From positions 1 through 64,000 of the forward strand of contig CAZEFE010000007.1 of the NCBI GenBank assembly GCA_964511385.1: 64,000 nt of DNA. Reading direction: 5' to 3'. Positions within the stretch are counted from its first letter, which is position 1. Each line of letters starts with the position of its first letter. Below the pieces are notes generated by a model. The model saw only the letters and a list, made by a program, of their open reading frames with translations. It ran no database searches and was not told the DNA's origin. A program made the position numbers and the translations under genes. Origin of the DNA: CAILHX01 sp964511385. Lineage in GTDB: Bacteria > Pseudomonadota > Gammaproteobacteria > Burkholderiales > Methylophilaceae. This document shows positions 1-8,960 of this stretch, one piece after another.

Positions 1-1555
1 TCATCACCATGCGCGCCACCCAGAAGAAGATGATGTCGAAGCCGGTCACCAGCACGCTGGAAGGCAGGTACAGATCCAGCGCCGGGTTGGACTTGGCCGG
101 CCATTCCGGCGTCCAGTCCAGCGTGGAGAACGGCCACAGCGCGGAGGAATACCAGGTGTCCAGCACATCCTCGTCGCGCGTCAGCGGGCCAGCATAGCCA
201 TCTTCGTCAGCGAGGTGGCGCGCTTCGGCCTCGTCGTGCGCCACGAACACTTCGCCGTTGACGCCGTACCAGGCGGGAATCTGGTGGCCCCACCACAACT
301 GGCGCGAGATGCACCAGTCCTGGATGTTGTTCAGCCACTGGTTGTAGGTGTTGACCCAGTTCTCCGGGTGGAACTTGATCTCGCCGCTGGCAACCACTTC
401 CAACGCCTGCTCGGTGATGGACTTGCCATTGGCGCCAGGCTTGGACATGGCGACGAACCACTGGTCGGTGAGCATGGGCTCGATCACGACACCGGTACGG
501 TCACCACGCGGCACCTTGAGTTTGTGCTTGTCGATCTTTTCCAGCAGGCCTAGCGCCTCGAGGTCGGCGACGATGGCCTTGCGCGCGTCGAATCTATCCA
601 TGTCCTGGTATTTCTGCGGTGCATGGTGGTTGATCTTGGCATCCAGCGTCAGAATGGAGATCAGCGGCAGGTTGTGGCGCTGGCCCACGGCATAGTCGTT
701 AAAGTCGTGTGCCGGGGTCACCTTGACCACGCCGGTGCCGAACTCGCGATCCACGTAGTCGTCGGCGATGATGGGGATTTCACGGTCGGTGAGCGGCAGT
801 TTGACCATCTTGCCGATCAGGTGGCGGTAGCGCTCGTCCTCCGGGTGCACCATCACGGCGGTGTCGCCCAGCATGGTTTCCGGGCGGGTGGTGGCCACCG
901 TCAGGCTGGCGGAGCCATCCGCCAGCGTGTAGCGGATATGCCACATGGAGCCGTCTTCTTCCTCGCTCACCACTTCCAGGTCGGAAACGGCCGTGTGCAG
1001 CTTGGGATCCCAGTTCACCAGGCGCTTGCCGCGATAAATCAGGCCTTCCTTGTACAGGCGCACGAAGGTTTCGGTGACAACTTTGTTCAGGCCCGCATCC
1101 ATGGTGAAGCGCTCACGGCTCCAGTCGGGCGAAGTGCCCAGGCGGCGCATCTGGCGGGTGATGGTGGAGCCGGAATGCTCCTTCCACTCCCACACTTTTT
1201 CCAGGAATTTTTCGCGGCCTAAATCATGACGGCTGACGCCTTGTGCATCCAACTGACGCTCGACGACGATCTGCGTAGCGATACCGGCATGGTCGGTGCC
1301 GGGCTGCCACAGCGTGTTGGCGCCGCGCATGCGGTGATAGCGGGTCAATGCATCCATCAGGGTCTGGTTGAAGCCATGGCCCATGTGCAGCGTGCCGGTC
1401 ACGTTGGGCGGCGGCAGCAGGATGCAGAAATTGTCGGATTTGGTGGTATCAGTACCCGCCGCAAAGAAACCGCGCGATTCCCAAAATTGGTACCAGCGGT
1501 TTTCTATGTTCTTGGGTTCGAAAGATTTTTCCAGGGATTTGTCTAGTTCGCTCAT
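1..1555 (-). CDS. valS: Valyl-tRNA synthetase, N-terminal part (cut by window edge)
   Basis: Charges tRNA-Val with valine in the cytoplasm. The reverse-strand frame from the ATG at 1555 runs open to the left edge, giving about 518 residues of an enzyme normally near 900-950. The class I HIGH motif appears as HMGH in the segment PPPNVTGTLHMGH near residue 50. The CP1 editing domain is marked by TTRPETMLGDTAV, and the later catalytic-core segment DWCISRQLWWGHQIPAWY is present. The KMSKS loop and anticodon-binding domain lie outside the window. The gene follows moeB with a 51-base gap that holds a perfect 8-bp inverted repeat. There is no T-box leader. Identification is firm; only the 3' end is missing. 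Confidence 0.97.
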   Translation of the reverse strand, partial: MSELDKSLEKSFEPKNIENRWYQFWESRGFFAAGTDTTKSDNFCILLPPPNVTGTLHMGHGFNQTLMDALTRYHRMRGANTLWQPGTDHAGIATQIVVERQLDAQGVSRHDLGREKFLEKVWEWKEHSGSTITRQMRRLGTSPDWSRERFTMDAGLNKVVTETFVRLYKEGLIYRGKRLVNWDPKLHTAVSDLEVVSEEEDGSMWHIRYTLADGSASLTVATTRPETMLGDTAVMVHPEDERYRHLIGKMVKLPLTDREIPIIADDYVDREFGTGVVKVTPAHDFNDYAVGQRHNLPLISILTLDAKINHHAPQKYQDMDRFDARKAIVADLEALGLLEKIDKHKLKVPRGDRTGVVIEPMLTDQWFVAMSKPGANGKSITEQALEVVASGEIKFHPENWVNTYNQWLNNIQDWCISRQLWWGHQIPAWYGVNGEVFVAHDEAEARHLADEDGYAGPLTRDEDVLDTWYSSALWPFSTLDWTPEWPAKSNPALDLYLPSSVLVTGFDIIFFWVARMVM

Positions 1556-1573
1556 GGGGCGCGATTTTACCAT

Positions 1574-1602
1574 GCCTTGCGCCCCGGCTGGATTCGCAAG
1601 GC
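1574..1602. other. Perfect inverted repeat between moeB and valS
   Basis: GCCTTGCG at 1574-1581 and CGCAAGGC at 1595-1602 form an 8-bp stem with a 13-base loop. It begins five bases after the moeB stop and ends 19 bases before the valS start. No T-tract follows on the minus strand, so it is not a textbook terminator. It could be a weak terminator, an mRNA 3'-end stabiliser, or a structure in the valS leader. Confidence 0.4.
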
Positions 1603-1606
1603 TAAC

Positions 1607-2356
1607 TCAAGGCTGTCCGCACACTTTACAAGCAGGATCGCGCTTGAGTTTGATGCCGCGCCACTCCATTGCCAGCACATCCAGCAGCAGCAGCCGGCCT
1701 TGCAGGCTGTCGCCGATGCCCAGCAACAGCTTCATCGCCTCCGCCGCCTGGGTGGTGCCGATCATACCCACCAGCGGCGCAAACACGCCGTTTTCGGCGC
1801 AACGCATCTCGCCATCCTCGCCCATGTCGGGGAACAGGCAGTGATAACACGGGCTTTCCTCATTACGGAAATCGAATACCGTCACCTGGCCTTCAAAACC
1901 GATCGCCGCGCCGGAAACCAGCGGTTTCTTCAAGCTGAAACAGATGGAGTTAAGCGCGTAACGGGTGCGGAAATTGTCGGAGCAGTCGATCACCACATCG
2001 GCATCCTGGGCCAACGTGGCGAACTCTTCTTCGCTGGATTTCCTGGGGATGGGCACCACCGTAATTTCGGGGTTGATGGCGGCCAGTGTCTGCTGGGCGG
2101 AAACCGCCTTGTTGATGCCCACCGATTGCGTAGTGTGGATGACCTGCCGCTGTAGGTTGGTGAGGTCAACGTTGTCGAAGTCGCAAATGGTGAGCTTGCC
2201 TACGCCACTTGCGCCTAGGTAAAGCGCAGTGGGCGAACCCAAGCCACCCGCGCCGACGATCAGGGCGTGGGATTGCGAGAGTTTTTCCTGCCCCTCGTAA
2301 GCGATTTGCGGCAGCAGGATGTGGCGGCTGTAGCGGAGGAGTTGCTGGTCGTTCAC
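1607..2356 (-). CDS. moeB: MoeB/ThiF-family adenylyltransferase
   Basis: Adenylates the C-terminal Gly-Gly of a small sulfur carrier (MoaD, and possibly ThiS) so that it can be thiolated for molybdopterin or thiazole synthesis. The 249 residues match the family length. The nucleotide-binding GAGGLGSP loop is at residues 35-42, the DCSDN acidic motif near 124, and the RCAENGVF segment carrying a candidate catalytic Cys at 185. Two CxxC pairs (170/173 and 243/246) should bind structural zinc. It sits four bases after the prepilin gene, at the tail of the pilus run. The window has moaC and thiSG but no other ThiF-like gene, so moeB, thiF or a shared role are all possible. Confidence 0.9.
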   Translation of the reverse strand: MNDQQLLRYSRHILLPQIAYEGQEKLSQSHALIVGAGGLGSPTALYLGASGVGKLTICDFDNVDLTNLQRQVIHTTQSVGINKAVSAQQTLAAINPEITVVPIPRKSSEEEFATLAQDADVVIDCSDNFRTRYALNSICFSLKKPLVSGAAIGFEGQVTVFDFRNEESPCYHCLFPDMGEDGEMRCAENGVFAPLVGMIGTTQAAEAMKLLLGIGDSLQGRLLLLDVLAMEWRGIKLKRDPACKVCGQP

Positions 2357-2360
2357 AGAA

Positions 2361-3191
2361 TTAAGGGAGTTGGCCTGCCTGGACCATGCGATTAAAAATT
2401 GTGTTGGGTGATATCCAGGTTACCAGGTCGTCAAATTCGCCATTTGCAGCACCAACTGGTGTTGGCTCATGCGTTACATATACAGGGTCGCCGTTTAAAT
2501 TGGCAGCTTCATCATTGCCTGCGCCACCAGTTGCCCAATTCTTGCCTAAGGAATAGATCACAATTACAGCGTTACTTGTTAAAGCTACGGTTCCTGCAAC
2601 AGCACCAGCTGTACAATCTACTGCAGCAGCCCCAGCTACAGCTGTAGGGGTGGCGTTACAGATAAATAGCAAATTTTGCCCACTTATCCAAGGCATACCA
2701 CAATTTGGACAAGCTGCTGAATTAGCGTTTTTTATTCCAGTTGTTTTTGTGAAAATATTAGTTGCCCCTCCATCGTCCGAAATATTAGAAATTGAGTACC
2801 GAATAGGATTGTTCCAAGCATCGAGTACATAGCCTGCATTATTAGTCGGAGTTAATCCCAGAGTGACGCCTGGGACAAAACCATTAAGAAAATTGTTGCA
2901 AACTCCATTTGCTATACCTCCAGCCCCAATTGATTCAACTGCTGTAACCCCAGCTCCCGGAGCGGCTGCTGGACAAGGGAATCGTCCATTAGCCATGGCA
3001 TACCCTATAAGAGCTTCTTTAATATTCTCGATTGTTGTCCGTGTTTCAGAAATGTTGCGCTGTTCCATTTGCATGGTTATTGGAATAAACAGGCCCCCAA
3101 AAATTAGCCCGAGGATAATTAGCACCATAGCCATCTCGACCAAGGTGAACCCTTTATATCTGGACTGGCTAGGAAGGTGGCTTTTGGTCAT
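2361..3191 (-). CDS. Type IV prepilin / pseudopilin
   Basis: A pilin-like subunit for the MSHA-like machine encoded upstream. A short basic leader ends in a class III signal with cleavage after Gly14, giving mature Phe+1 and the canonical Glu+5 (KGFTLVEM), then a hydrophobic helix of about 20 residues. The globular part is large (276 residues in all) and has an NGRFPCPA motif after the helix and several cysteines. It directly follows the GspK/PilX-like gene (9-base gap). The DNA is visibly more AT-rich than its neighbours, as often happens in surface-exposed pilin genes. Whether it is the major or a minor pilin cannot be decided here, and no prepilin peptidase is in the window. Confidence 0.85.
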   Translation of the reverse strand: MTKSHLPSQSRYKGFTLVEMAMVLIILGLIFGGLFIPITMQMEQRNISETRTTIENIKEALIGYAMANGRFPCPAAAPGAGVTAVESIGAGGIANGVCNNFLNGFVPGVTLGLTPTNNAGYVLDAWNNPIRYSISNISDDGGATNIFTKTTGIKNANSAACPNCGMPWISGQNLLFICNATPTAVAGAAAVDCTAGAVAGTVALTSNAVIVIYSLGKNWATGGAGNDEAANLNGDPVYVTHEPTPVGAANGEFDDLVTWISPNTIFNRMVQAGQLP

Positions 3192-3200
3192 AAGCGGAAA

Positions 3201-4877
3201 TCAAGGCGCGATAGTGAACATTTGGTCATTGTACGAGTTGGTTCGTTTGGTGCCTACTGCGTCAAATGTTAGGTCGACGTTGGTATTTTCAGCGCTATCC
3301 AAATAGTTGTTTAAATTAGAGGAAGGTCTGACCTGTCCGGCGAGTGGCTGCCCAGTTGTAACTAGCAATCCAGACACATTGTTTCTGGTGCCTACTGTGA
3401 GTCCTCCGCCCGTTTGATAGTACATCAAATGTTTCCAGCCATTTTCAGTGAACCAGTCTGGCAAAGTAGAAGGATTGATTAGTGATCCGCAAGCGGTTGC
3501 AGTTGTTACGGTTCCAGAACCAATGCAAGTAGCTGTGATACCGCTAGAGCAGTTTGATGTACCTGTTAAACCGGAGGTGTCAATTGGTGCTAATGGTGTA
3601 AATTGAAGCGGATGGGTTGCATCGAAAGTGACATTACTGGTGCAAGTTCCCGAACTGGTACAAATAAATTTCCTGGCTGGACTGGAGGTTCTTGAGCAAC
3701 TTCCTGCACCGGTACATGAGCATATTGCCCCGGTGGAAATGCAATCTCCACTATCCTGGGCAGAAGAGAAATTGTTGGTTGAGGTATAACTTATGTTTCC
3801 CGGAAAAGCACAATCGCACATCTGGCTGGTACAGTTGCATATAGGCATGGGTAAAAACCCCGATGAAGATCCTGAGACGCAACTTTGTCCTTGATAGCCG
3901 ATAGAGGCAGCATCTGGAAATGGGCCATTATTTAATATGATTTTTCGTGCTTCTCCGGCAACCCGTTTTTCTACTTCAGCCATTAACTCTTCGATAGTGA
4001 TGTAGATAAGCTTGTCATTGAACTGGTATGGATGTTGATAACAAGGATCGTCGTCAGCAATTTGTTTGGCATCATTGGCCATGATGAATTCGTTATTCAA
4101 TCCAGCGTTGGTGTATGTGCCTGCAACGTGGGGAGCCACGCACTCGGCAGAATCAACCACCGTGATAGTGTCGAGATATTGACCTGCATTGCCTAAGTTG
4201 GGCGAAGCGGGTCGCGATTGATTGCCAACCGGCGAACCTGGAATCAGTATAACGGCGGCCACGCGGTTACTCAGGACATTCCCGAGTGCATCGCGTACAG
4301 TAAGCCATGGATGTGGGACAGATTCACCAGTACAAGCGTAGCCGTTGTAGGGCAAAGACAAAGTGTCAGAGTTCAGGCTGACCAGACAGGTTGGGTCAAC
4401 AAGATTGGCAGAAACTGCCAGCCAAGGCATCCTGCCATCTGGATCATTTTCTGATGAAGACTCAATGGAGAGTCCCAAGTCTTTCCAGGGGAAACGTCCA
4501 AGGCAGCGCATATTGGCGCCAGAGTTAACGGCGGGCAAACCATTGGCTGCGGTTGCATCCAGGCAACTATCGGTTGAACCGTCATAATTGGCATCGGAGA
4601 GTATATCCGGATATACCAAGTCGCCAGGTCGTTGCCCCCCGCCGCTGGTACCAATGGCATACGCTATCAGCGCCATTTTGGCTTGTAACAATTGATCACT
4701 GTCTGCTTGATTTCGCGCGCTTTGAAAATGATTGCTGTCTAGTGAGCTCAGAATTATGGTTGTAGCAATCAGTGCGACTACGAACATCAATGTAATTAGA
4801 GCAATTCCCGTTTGTCGCTGGCGTGTTTTGAGAGTGGAATTGCCAAGAGTAAAAGTGCTTCGCACAGTGTGCATCAT
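3201..4877 (-). CDS. Large GspK/PilX-like minor pilin, Cys-rich
   Basis: A 558-residue protein with a class III-type N-terminus: basic leader, Gly24, then a hydrophobic helix (IALITLMFVVALIATTII). The +5 residue is Thr rather than Glu. Loss of Glu5 and large size are hallmarks of tip pseudopilins such as GspK. Residues around 340-420 form a Cys- and Ser-rich stretch containing repeated CxC and CxxC pairs, suggesting a disulfide-bonded tip module. The start overlaps the end of the mshK-like gene by four bases (ATGA). DNA composition is AT-richer than the flanking machinery genes. The tip-adhesin role is inference; membership of the pilin superfamily is clear. Confidence 0.75.
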   Translation of the reverse strand: MMHTVRSTFTLGNSTLKTRQRQTGIALITLMFVVALIATTIILSSLDSNHFQSARNQADSDQLLQAKMALIAYAIGTSGGGQRPGDLVYPDILSDANYDGSTDSCLDATAANGLPAVNSGANMRCLGRFPWKDLGLSIESSSENDPDGRMPWLAVSANLVDPTCLVSLNSDTLSLPYNGYACTGESVPHPWLTVRDALGNVLSNRVAAVILIPGSPVGNQSRPASPNLGNAGQYLDTITVVDSAECVAPHVAGTYTNAGLNNEFIMANDAKQIADDDPCYQHPYQFNDKLIYITIEELMAEVEKRVAGEARKIILNNGPFPDAASIGYQGQSCVSGSSSGFLPMPICNCTSQMCDCAFPGNISYTSTNNFSSAQDSGDCISTGAICSCTGAGSCSRTSSPARKFICTSSGTCTSNVTFDATHPLQFTPLAPIDTSGLTGTSNCSSGITATCIGSGTVTTATACGSLINPSTLPDWFTENGWKHLMYYQTGGGLTVGTRNNVSGLLVTTGQPLAGQVRPSSNLNNYLDSAENTNVDLTFDAVGTKRTNSYNDQMFTIAP

Positions 4878-5500
4878 GGCGAGGATGAGGTCTTGCCGCC
4901 AGGCGCTTTGCCAGGATCAGTCAGATATGAAAATGCGTCTATTGCCTTGTTCTTGAGGTTGGTGATGTCAAGCGTGTTGCTGATATTTTCCAGTATGGAT
5001 TGCGGCTTTTCTTCGGCAGCTACCTGTTCCGGCACGTCTTTCCTGTAGTTATAAATTTTTCCACTGCCTGGGTCGTAAATCTGGCCCGCTTTGAGCGAAA
5101 CAGATTTCTTCTCGGTACCGGTTACCGTGATCTGTATGTGGCCGTTGTTTTTCTGGATTTTTCCAACCGACAATTCCTTGGTGGCGCTTTTTTCCGACAT
5201 GGCCTGGTTGTTGACCCAGACGGTATTCTTGCCATCACTGCGACCCACGTAACCATTCAATATGACCGGTCGAGTGGGCTCGGGCGTCACTTCGACGTCG
5301 ATGTCGCTTTCAATGGCAGTTTCTTCGGCCTTGATAACCTTATCCGGTGCTTTGCTGTTTTGCCGGATGATGTCGAGCGATGCGCGCTCGGTTGGTGTAA
5401 AAAACAGCCGGCCTATGGGTTGTTTGGCAGTTTCTGCAGCGCAAACCATCAGGCTGCTGATTAGCAGGCAAATTGCCAGGATGTGGTTTGCGCTTTTCAT
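4874..5500 (-). CDS. mshK: MshK/PilP-like pilus assembly protein
   Basis: A 208-residue exported protein with a Sec-type signal (hydrophobic stretch ILAICLLISSLMVCA). It is likely periplasmic and occupies the MshK/PilP slot between the PilO-like gene and the minor pilins. In such machines this protein links the inner-membrane platform to the secretin. The start at 5500 overlaps the preceding stop (ATGA). A longer frame to 5551 would put 17 polar residues before the signal and is rejected. The mid-region has a short beta-rich segment (VILNGYVGRSDGKNTVWVNN) typical of small pilus lipoprotein or secretin partners. Family assignment rests mainly on gene order and topology. Confidence 0.6.
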   Translation of the reverse strand: MKSANHILAICLLISSLMVCAAETAKQPIGRLFFTPTERASLDIIRQNSKAPDKVIKAEETAIESDIDVEVTPEPTRPVILNGYVGRSDGKNTVWVNNQAMSEKSATKELSVGKIQKNNGHIQITVTGTEKKSVSLKAGQIYDPGSGKIYNYRKDVPEQVAAEEKPQSILENISNTLDITNLKNKAIDAFSYLTDPGKAPGGKTSSSP

Positions 5501-6111
5501 GGTGTCGTCTTGGCCTTGGGTTCTTCCACGGTGAGCCAGTTGAGTTCGCAAGCGGCATTAAGGTGGGGTTCAAACTTACTACGCAATATCTGGCTGGTTC
5601 TGGTGACGATGCAATCGCGCAACATGAACGGCGGGTTGCCTTCCGCAGGCAGTGCTTCGAATGGGATAAGCAAGTCGTTTTCATGCAGCAGCGCAAAGTT
5701 GAGTTTCATTACCGAGCGGTGGATTTTGAAGGGGCCGGCATTAACACGGAACTTGGGTTTGTATTCTTCTTGTGCGCCGAGGTCATAATTGATGCCAAAT
5801 AACTTGTAACGCTGGTTGATGTTGCGGATGTCGGAAATCCAGTCCACACGCTGTTCTTCGCCGACAAAACCACGCTTGATAAGCCCTTCATACAGTGGCA
5901 TGTATTTGATGATGTTCTCTTTTTCAGAACCGGAAGCCTTGAATTGCTGGCGGGCTTTTTCCAGTTCGGCGGTTTGTTGTTGCAGTGTTTCCATGGCTTT
6001 CTGTTCGCGGGCGCTGGATCTGGTGACGATGAGCCATGCCAGCACCAGTGCTGCCAGCAGTATCAGCGCGGGGAGTTGGAGTTTGCGAGCGTCTTCCCGT
6101 GTGAAGTTCAT
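5497..6111 (-). CDS. mshJ: PilO/MshJ-like pilus assembly protein
   Basis: 204 residues: a short cytoplasmic N-terminus, one membrane helix (LPALILLAALVLAWLIV) and a coiled-coil (REQKAMETLQQQTAELEKARQQF) followed by a periplasmic alpha/beta domain. This is the PilO/GspM topology. PilO-type proteins pair with PilN in the inner-membrane platform that aligns the assembly ATPase with the secretin. The gene overlaps both neighbours by four bases, so the three small assembly genes should be co-translated. The symbol is assigned by position and topology, since these families diverge quickly. Confidence 0.65.
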   Translation of the reverse strand: MNFTREDARKLQLPALILLAALVLAWLIVTRSSAREQKAMETLQQQTAELEKARQQFKASGSEKENIIKYMPLYEGLIKRGFVGEEQRVDWISDIRNINQRYKLFGINYDLGAQEEYKPKFRVNAGPFKIHRSVMKLNFALLHENDLLIPFEALPAEGNPPFMLRDCIVTRTSQILRSKFEPHLNAACELNWLTVEEPKAKTTP

Positions 6112-7739
6112 GGCTTCACCTGTTGCGGTGTTTGGGGCGAGTTGGCCATGGGCGGGGGTGCGGTTTCCGGCTTGAGATAGACTTTAAGCTGGAACAGCGC
6201 GGTTTCGGTTTGCTGGGATTTCTGATCCAGCGTACTGCCCTGCAGTGATGTTTTGGAGCTGGTGTTTAGCGGTTGCAGTGTAACGTTGACTTGCGCGACC
6301 TCTTTGTTTTGTTTGAGGTTGGTGGCTAGCAACTCGACGCTTTCCAATGCGGCGCGGTAGTCGCCGCTGAAGTTGCGGATTTCACCGTCAATAAAGCCGA
6401 TTTCGTATAGCCCGCTGGGCGGGGGCGGTGGTACCGGAATAAATTGGCCGGCGACGGCTTTCACCTGTGCCTTTCCAGGCAGTTCATCGGCGAATTTGGC
6501 ATCTTCGGTTTGCTTCCACCGTAGCCGGTTTATCTGCAGTTCCGGCTGTTTTTCCAGAGATGCGCTGACCACGCTCATGAAGCGCCTGGGTGTTTTGTTG
6601 AGATCGTCAAACTTTTGCGCCAGATCCACGGCTATTTTCAGGTCGCCGCCAGGGATCGGCGTTTTTGGGAAACTTCTTGAAACGCCGATATATTCTATTT
6701 CCTTGGCTCTGGTTTGCTGAATGGTGGTATCAATTTGCTGCTTGAGGCTTGCCGTATTGAGCAGGCTGCTAATGGCAACCAGCCCTGCAATGCCTACGGT
6801 GGCTGCGCTGGTGGAGTTGAGGGCCCATTTCAGCAGGAGCAGCTGGTAGTTTTTGGTTTGTGCTTCTGGTAACAGGTTGTTGCTGACGCGGCTTCGTGCC
6901 AGCACATGCATATGCAGCAAATCCGGGTAGCGCGTGAGCAGGTCTTCTGACAGCCCGATTTTTTTGGCTAGCTGTGCGACAGGAATAACATCGGCGCTGA
7001 TGCCTTGCTGTTCGTCCAGCTGGGCGGCAAAATCCGTGGTATTGCCGGAAGTTGATGGAAATACCAGATGAAGCGGTGTTTCGCGGGTGATCACGCGCAG
7101 GCTGATCAGGTATAAACGTGTTTTTTCTGTTTCGCTGAGGCACAGGTTGTCAAGCTGTTGCTCATTCAGCCCGGCGGTGGGGTTGATGCGGCTTAGCCGC
7201 GCCTGTTGGTTGGCAAAATAGGTCTGGCGCAGCCCGGCAGGTTGGCGCGTCATCAACAACAGATTCGGCTGCTTAAGCTTGAGTGTCTTGACCAAAAGCT
7301 GGCTGATGGTGGGCAGCATGTAGGCGCCTGCCAGCGGCGCCTCGATTTCCTCGATGATGGTGACCCAAGGCGTGACCAGGTCGGCATTGGTAAGCGCCAT
7401 GAGCAGGATACGATCGTCACGCCGTTTGTCGGCTTCGCGGCCGATGAATTGGGCGGTACGGTAAGTGGTATTGCGGTAAATCTGCGAGAGCTTGCGCTTG
7501 AGCATCTCGCTGCGCGCCCTGCCGCTACTGTGCGGGATGGTTTCAGTGCGGTAATCCTCTTCAACCGCGTCGATGATTAATTGGATGGGCGATTCGCGAT
7601 GGCTGGTGAGAAACAGGCGGAATTTTGCATGGCTGGCTTCGTCATTGGAGTAGACGTTGCACGAGACAAAACGCCCCATGCGCCACAATCCTACGGTGGC
7701 TTGTTTGGCGCTAATGCATAAAATAATTTTCGATAGCAT
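6108..7739 (-). CDS. Fused PilM/PilN-like (MshI-like) assembly protein
   Basis: 543 residues. The first roughly 290 are soluble and look like a diverged PilM/GspL actin-like cytoplasmic domain. A single membrane helix follows (AATVGIAGLVAISSLL), then a PilN-like periplasmic part with a coiled coil and a Pro-rich linker (VPPPPPSG). In type IV pili PilM and PilN are separate; GspL of type II secretion fuses the same two modules. The gene sits between mshG and the PilO-like gene, where such a platform protein is expected. The N-terminal ATPase signature is weak by eye, so the PilM relation is inferred from order and topology. Confidence 0.6.
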   Translation of the reverse strand: MLSKIILCISAKQATVGLWRMGRFVSCNVYSNDEASHAKFRLFLTSHRESPIQLIIDAVEEDYRTETIPHSSGRARSEMLKRKLSQIYRNTTYRTAQFIGREADKRRDDRILLMALTNADLVTPWVTIIEEIEAPLAGAYMLPTISQLLVKTLKLKQPNLLLMTRQPAGLRQTYFANQQARLSRINPTAGLNEQQLDNLCLSETEKTRLYLISLRVITRETPLHLVFPSTSGNTTDFAAQLDEQQGISADVIPVAQLAKKIGLSEDLLTRYPDLLHMHVLARSRVSNNLLPEAQTKNYQLLLLKWALNSTSAATVGIAGLVAISSLLNTASLKQQIDTTIQQTRAKEIEYIGVSRSFPKTPIPGGDLKIAVDLAQKFDDLNKTPRRFMSVVSASLEKQPELQINRLRWKQTEDAKFADELPGKAQVKAVAGQFIPVPPPPPSGLYEIGFIDGEIRNFSGDYRAALESVELLATNLKQNKEVAQVNVTLQPLNTSSKTSLQGSTLDQKSQQTETALFQLKVYLKPETAPPPMANSPQTPQQVKP

Positions 7740-7749
7740 CGGGTAGCCG

Positions 7750-8955
7750 TCAGAATTTCATGTGCCCCATGGAATCGTACACCGGTCCCATGACGGAGAA
7801 CATGATCAGTGCCAATAATCCACCTAGTACCACTGTAAGCGCGGGTTCGATCAACTTCAACATTTTATCAATCGAATCTTTTACATCCCGATCATAAAAA
7901 TAGGCAATGTTCAGCAACGCCTTATCCAGCGCGCCGGTGCTTTCACCCATGCGTATCATGCGGATCACCATGGGCGGAAAAATGCCCATGTTATGGAAGC
8001 TTTCACTCATTTGTTCGCCAGCGCTTATCTGCTGGTGGGCGCGACTGAGGCTGTCAGCCACCACCTGGTTGGCGACGATGCCTTCGCAGGTCTTGATCGC
8101 ATCCAGAATCGGGATGCCGGTCTGGTACATGAGTGCGAAGTATCGTGCAAAACGCGCCATGATGATTTTCTTCAGGATATCGCCGGTGATGGGTAGTTTA
8201 AGCTTGATGAAATCAAACTTGTAGCGCGCTGAAGGGCTTTGTTTAAGGGTGATGATCGTTGCTAATACCACTAGAATGGGTACCAGGATAAATGCCCACC
8301 AGTAGTTCACCAGGAGATCGGAAGTGGCGATCATGAAGCGGGTCTGGATGGGCAATTCCTGCCCCATGTTTTTCAGAAACCCGGCCATTTGGGGCACCAG
8401 GTAGGACATCAGGAAGGCAGTGGCACCGAGCACAACCACCATGACGAACAGCGGGTAAGCCAGCAGCTTTTTGGTTTGCGCCATCAGTTCATGCTGCCAT
8501 TTCAGCGTGTTGGAAAGATTGTCGAATACCTCGGTCAATTGTCCGGTTTGCTCGCCTGCCCGAACCAGGCTGACAAACACGTTGCTGAAAATCTTGGGGT
8601 GGTGTTCCATGACCTGGGACAGCATCTGCCCACCTTCCACGCCGGAGACCAGTTGGCTGAGCACTTCGCGGAATGCCGGGCTGGGCGTGCTGTCGCGCAA
8701 TTCCGCCAATGCCTCAAGCAACGGCACGCCGGCCCGCGTCATTTGTTCCATCTGGAACGCAAACATGATGAGATCGGTGATGGTGGCCTTGGGGCCGCCA
8801 AACATGGTTTGGCGCTTGCTGGCTTCGCGGGCGGTGATGAGGTCTACCCCCATGCGCCTGAGGCGCAGCTCCAGGTCTACTTCATTGAGTGCATCCATCT
8901 GCCCTTGGGCGGGCTTGCCATCTTGGTCAACCGCTTTGTACAGATAGATGGGCAT
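7750..8955 (-). CDS. mshG: Pilus assembly inner-membrane platform protein (GspF/PilC family)
   Basis: 401 residues with two tandem T2SF domains, each a helical cytoplasmic bundle followed by membrane helices. Family motifs visible are FAFQMEQMTRAGVPLLEAL, VSGVEGGQMLSQ and FSNVFVSLVRAGEQTGQL in the first domain, and MYQTGIPILDAI and MIRMGESTGALDKAL in the second. The last helix is in ALTVVLGGLLALIMFSVMGPVYD. The protein anchors the ATPase and is thought to rotate to insert pilin subunits. It starts five bases after mshE, the standard E-G pairing. Confidence 0.93.
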   Translation of the reverse strand: MPIYLYKAVDQDGKPAQGQMDALNEVDLELRLRRMGVDLITAREASKRQTMFGGPKATITDLIMFAFQMEQMTRAGVPLLEALAELRDSTPSPAFREVLSQLVSGVEGGQMLSQVMEHHPKIFSNVFVSLVRAGEQTGQLTEVFDNLSNTLKWQHELMAQTKKLLAYPLFVMVVVLGATAFLMSYLVPQMAGFLKNMGQELPIQTRFMIATSDLLVNYWWAFILVPILVVLATIITLKQSPSARYKFDFIKLKLPITGDILKKIIMARFARYFALMYQTGIPILDAIKTCEGIVANQVVADSLSRAHQQISAGEQMSESFHNMGIFPPMVIRMIRMGESTGALDKALLNIAYFYDRDVKDSIDKMLKLIEPALTVVLGGLLALIMFSVMGPVYDSMGHMKF

Positions 8956-8960
8956 GAAGT

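Noticed and set aside
1556..1606. T-box leader for valS
   Set aside because: The gap is only 51 bases and lacks a T-box sequence; T-boxes are also not expected in this group.
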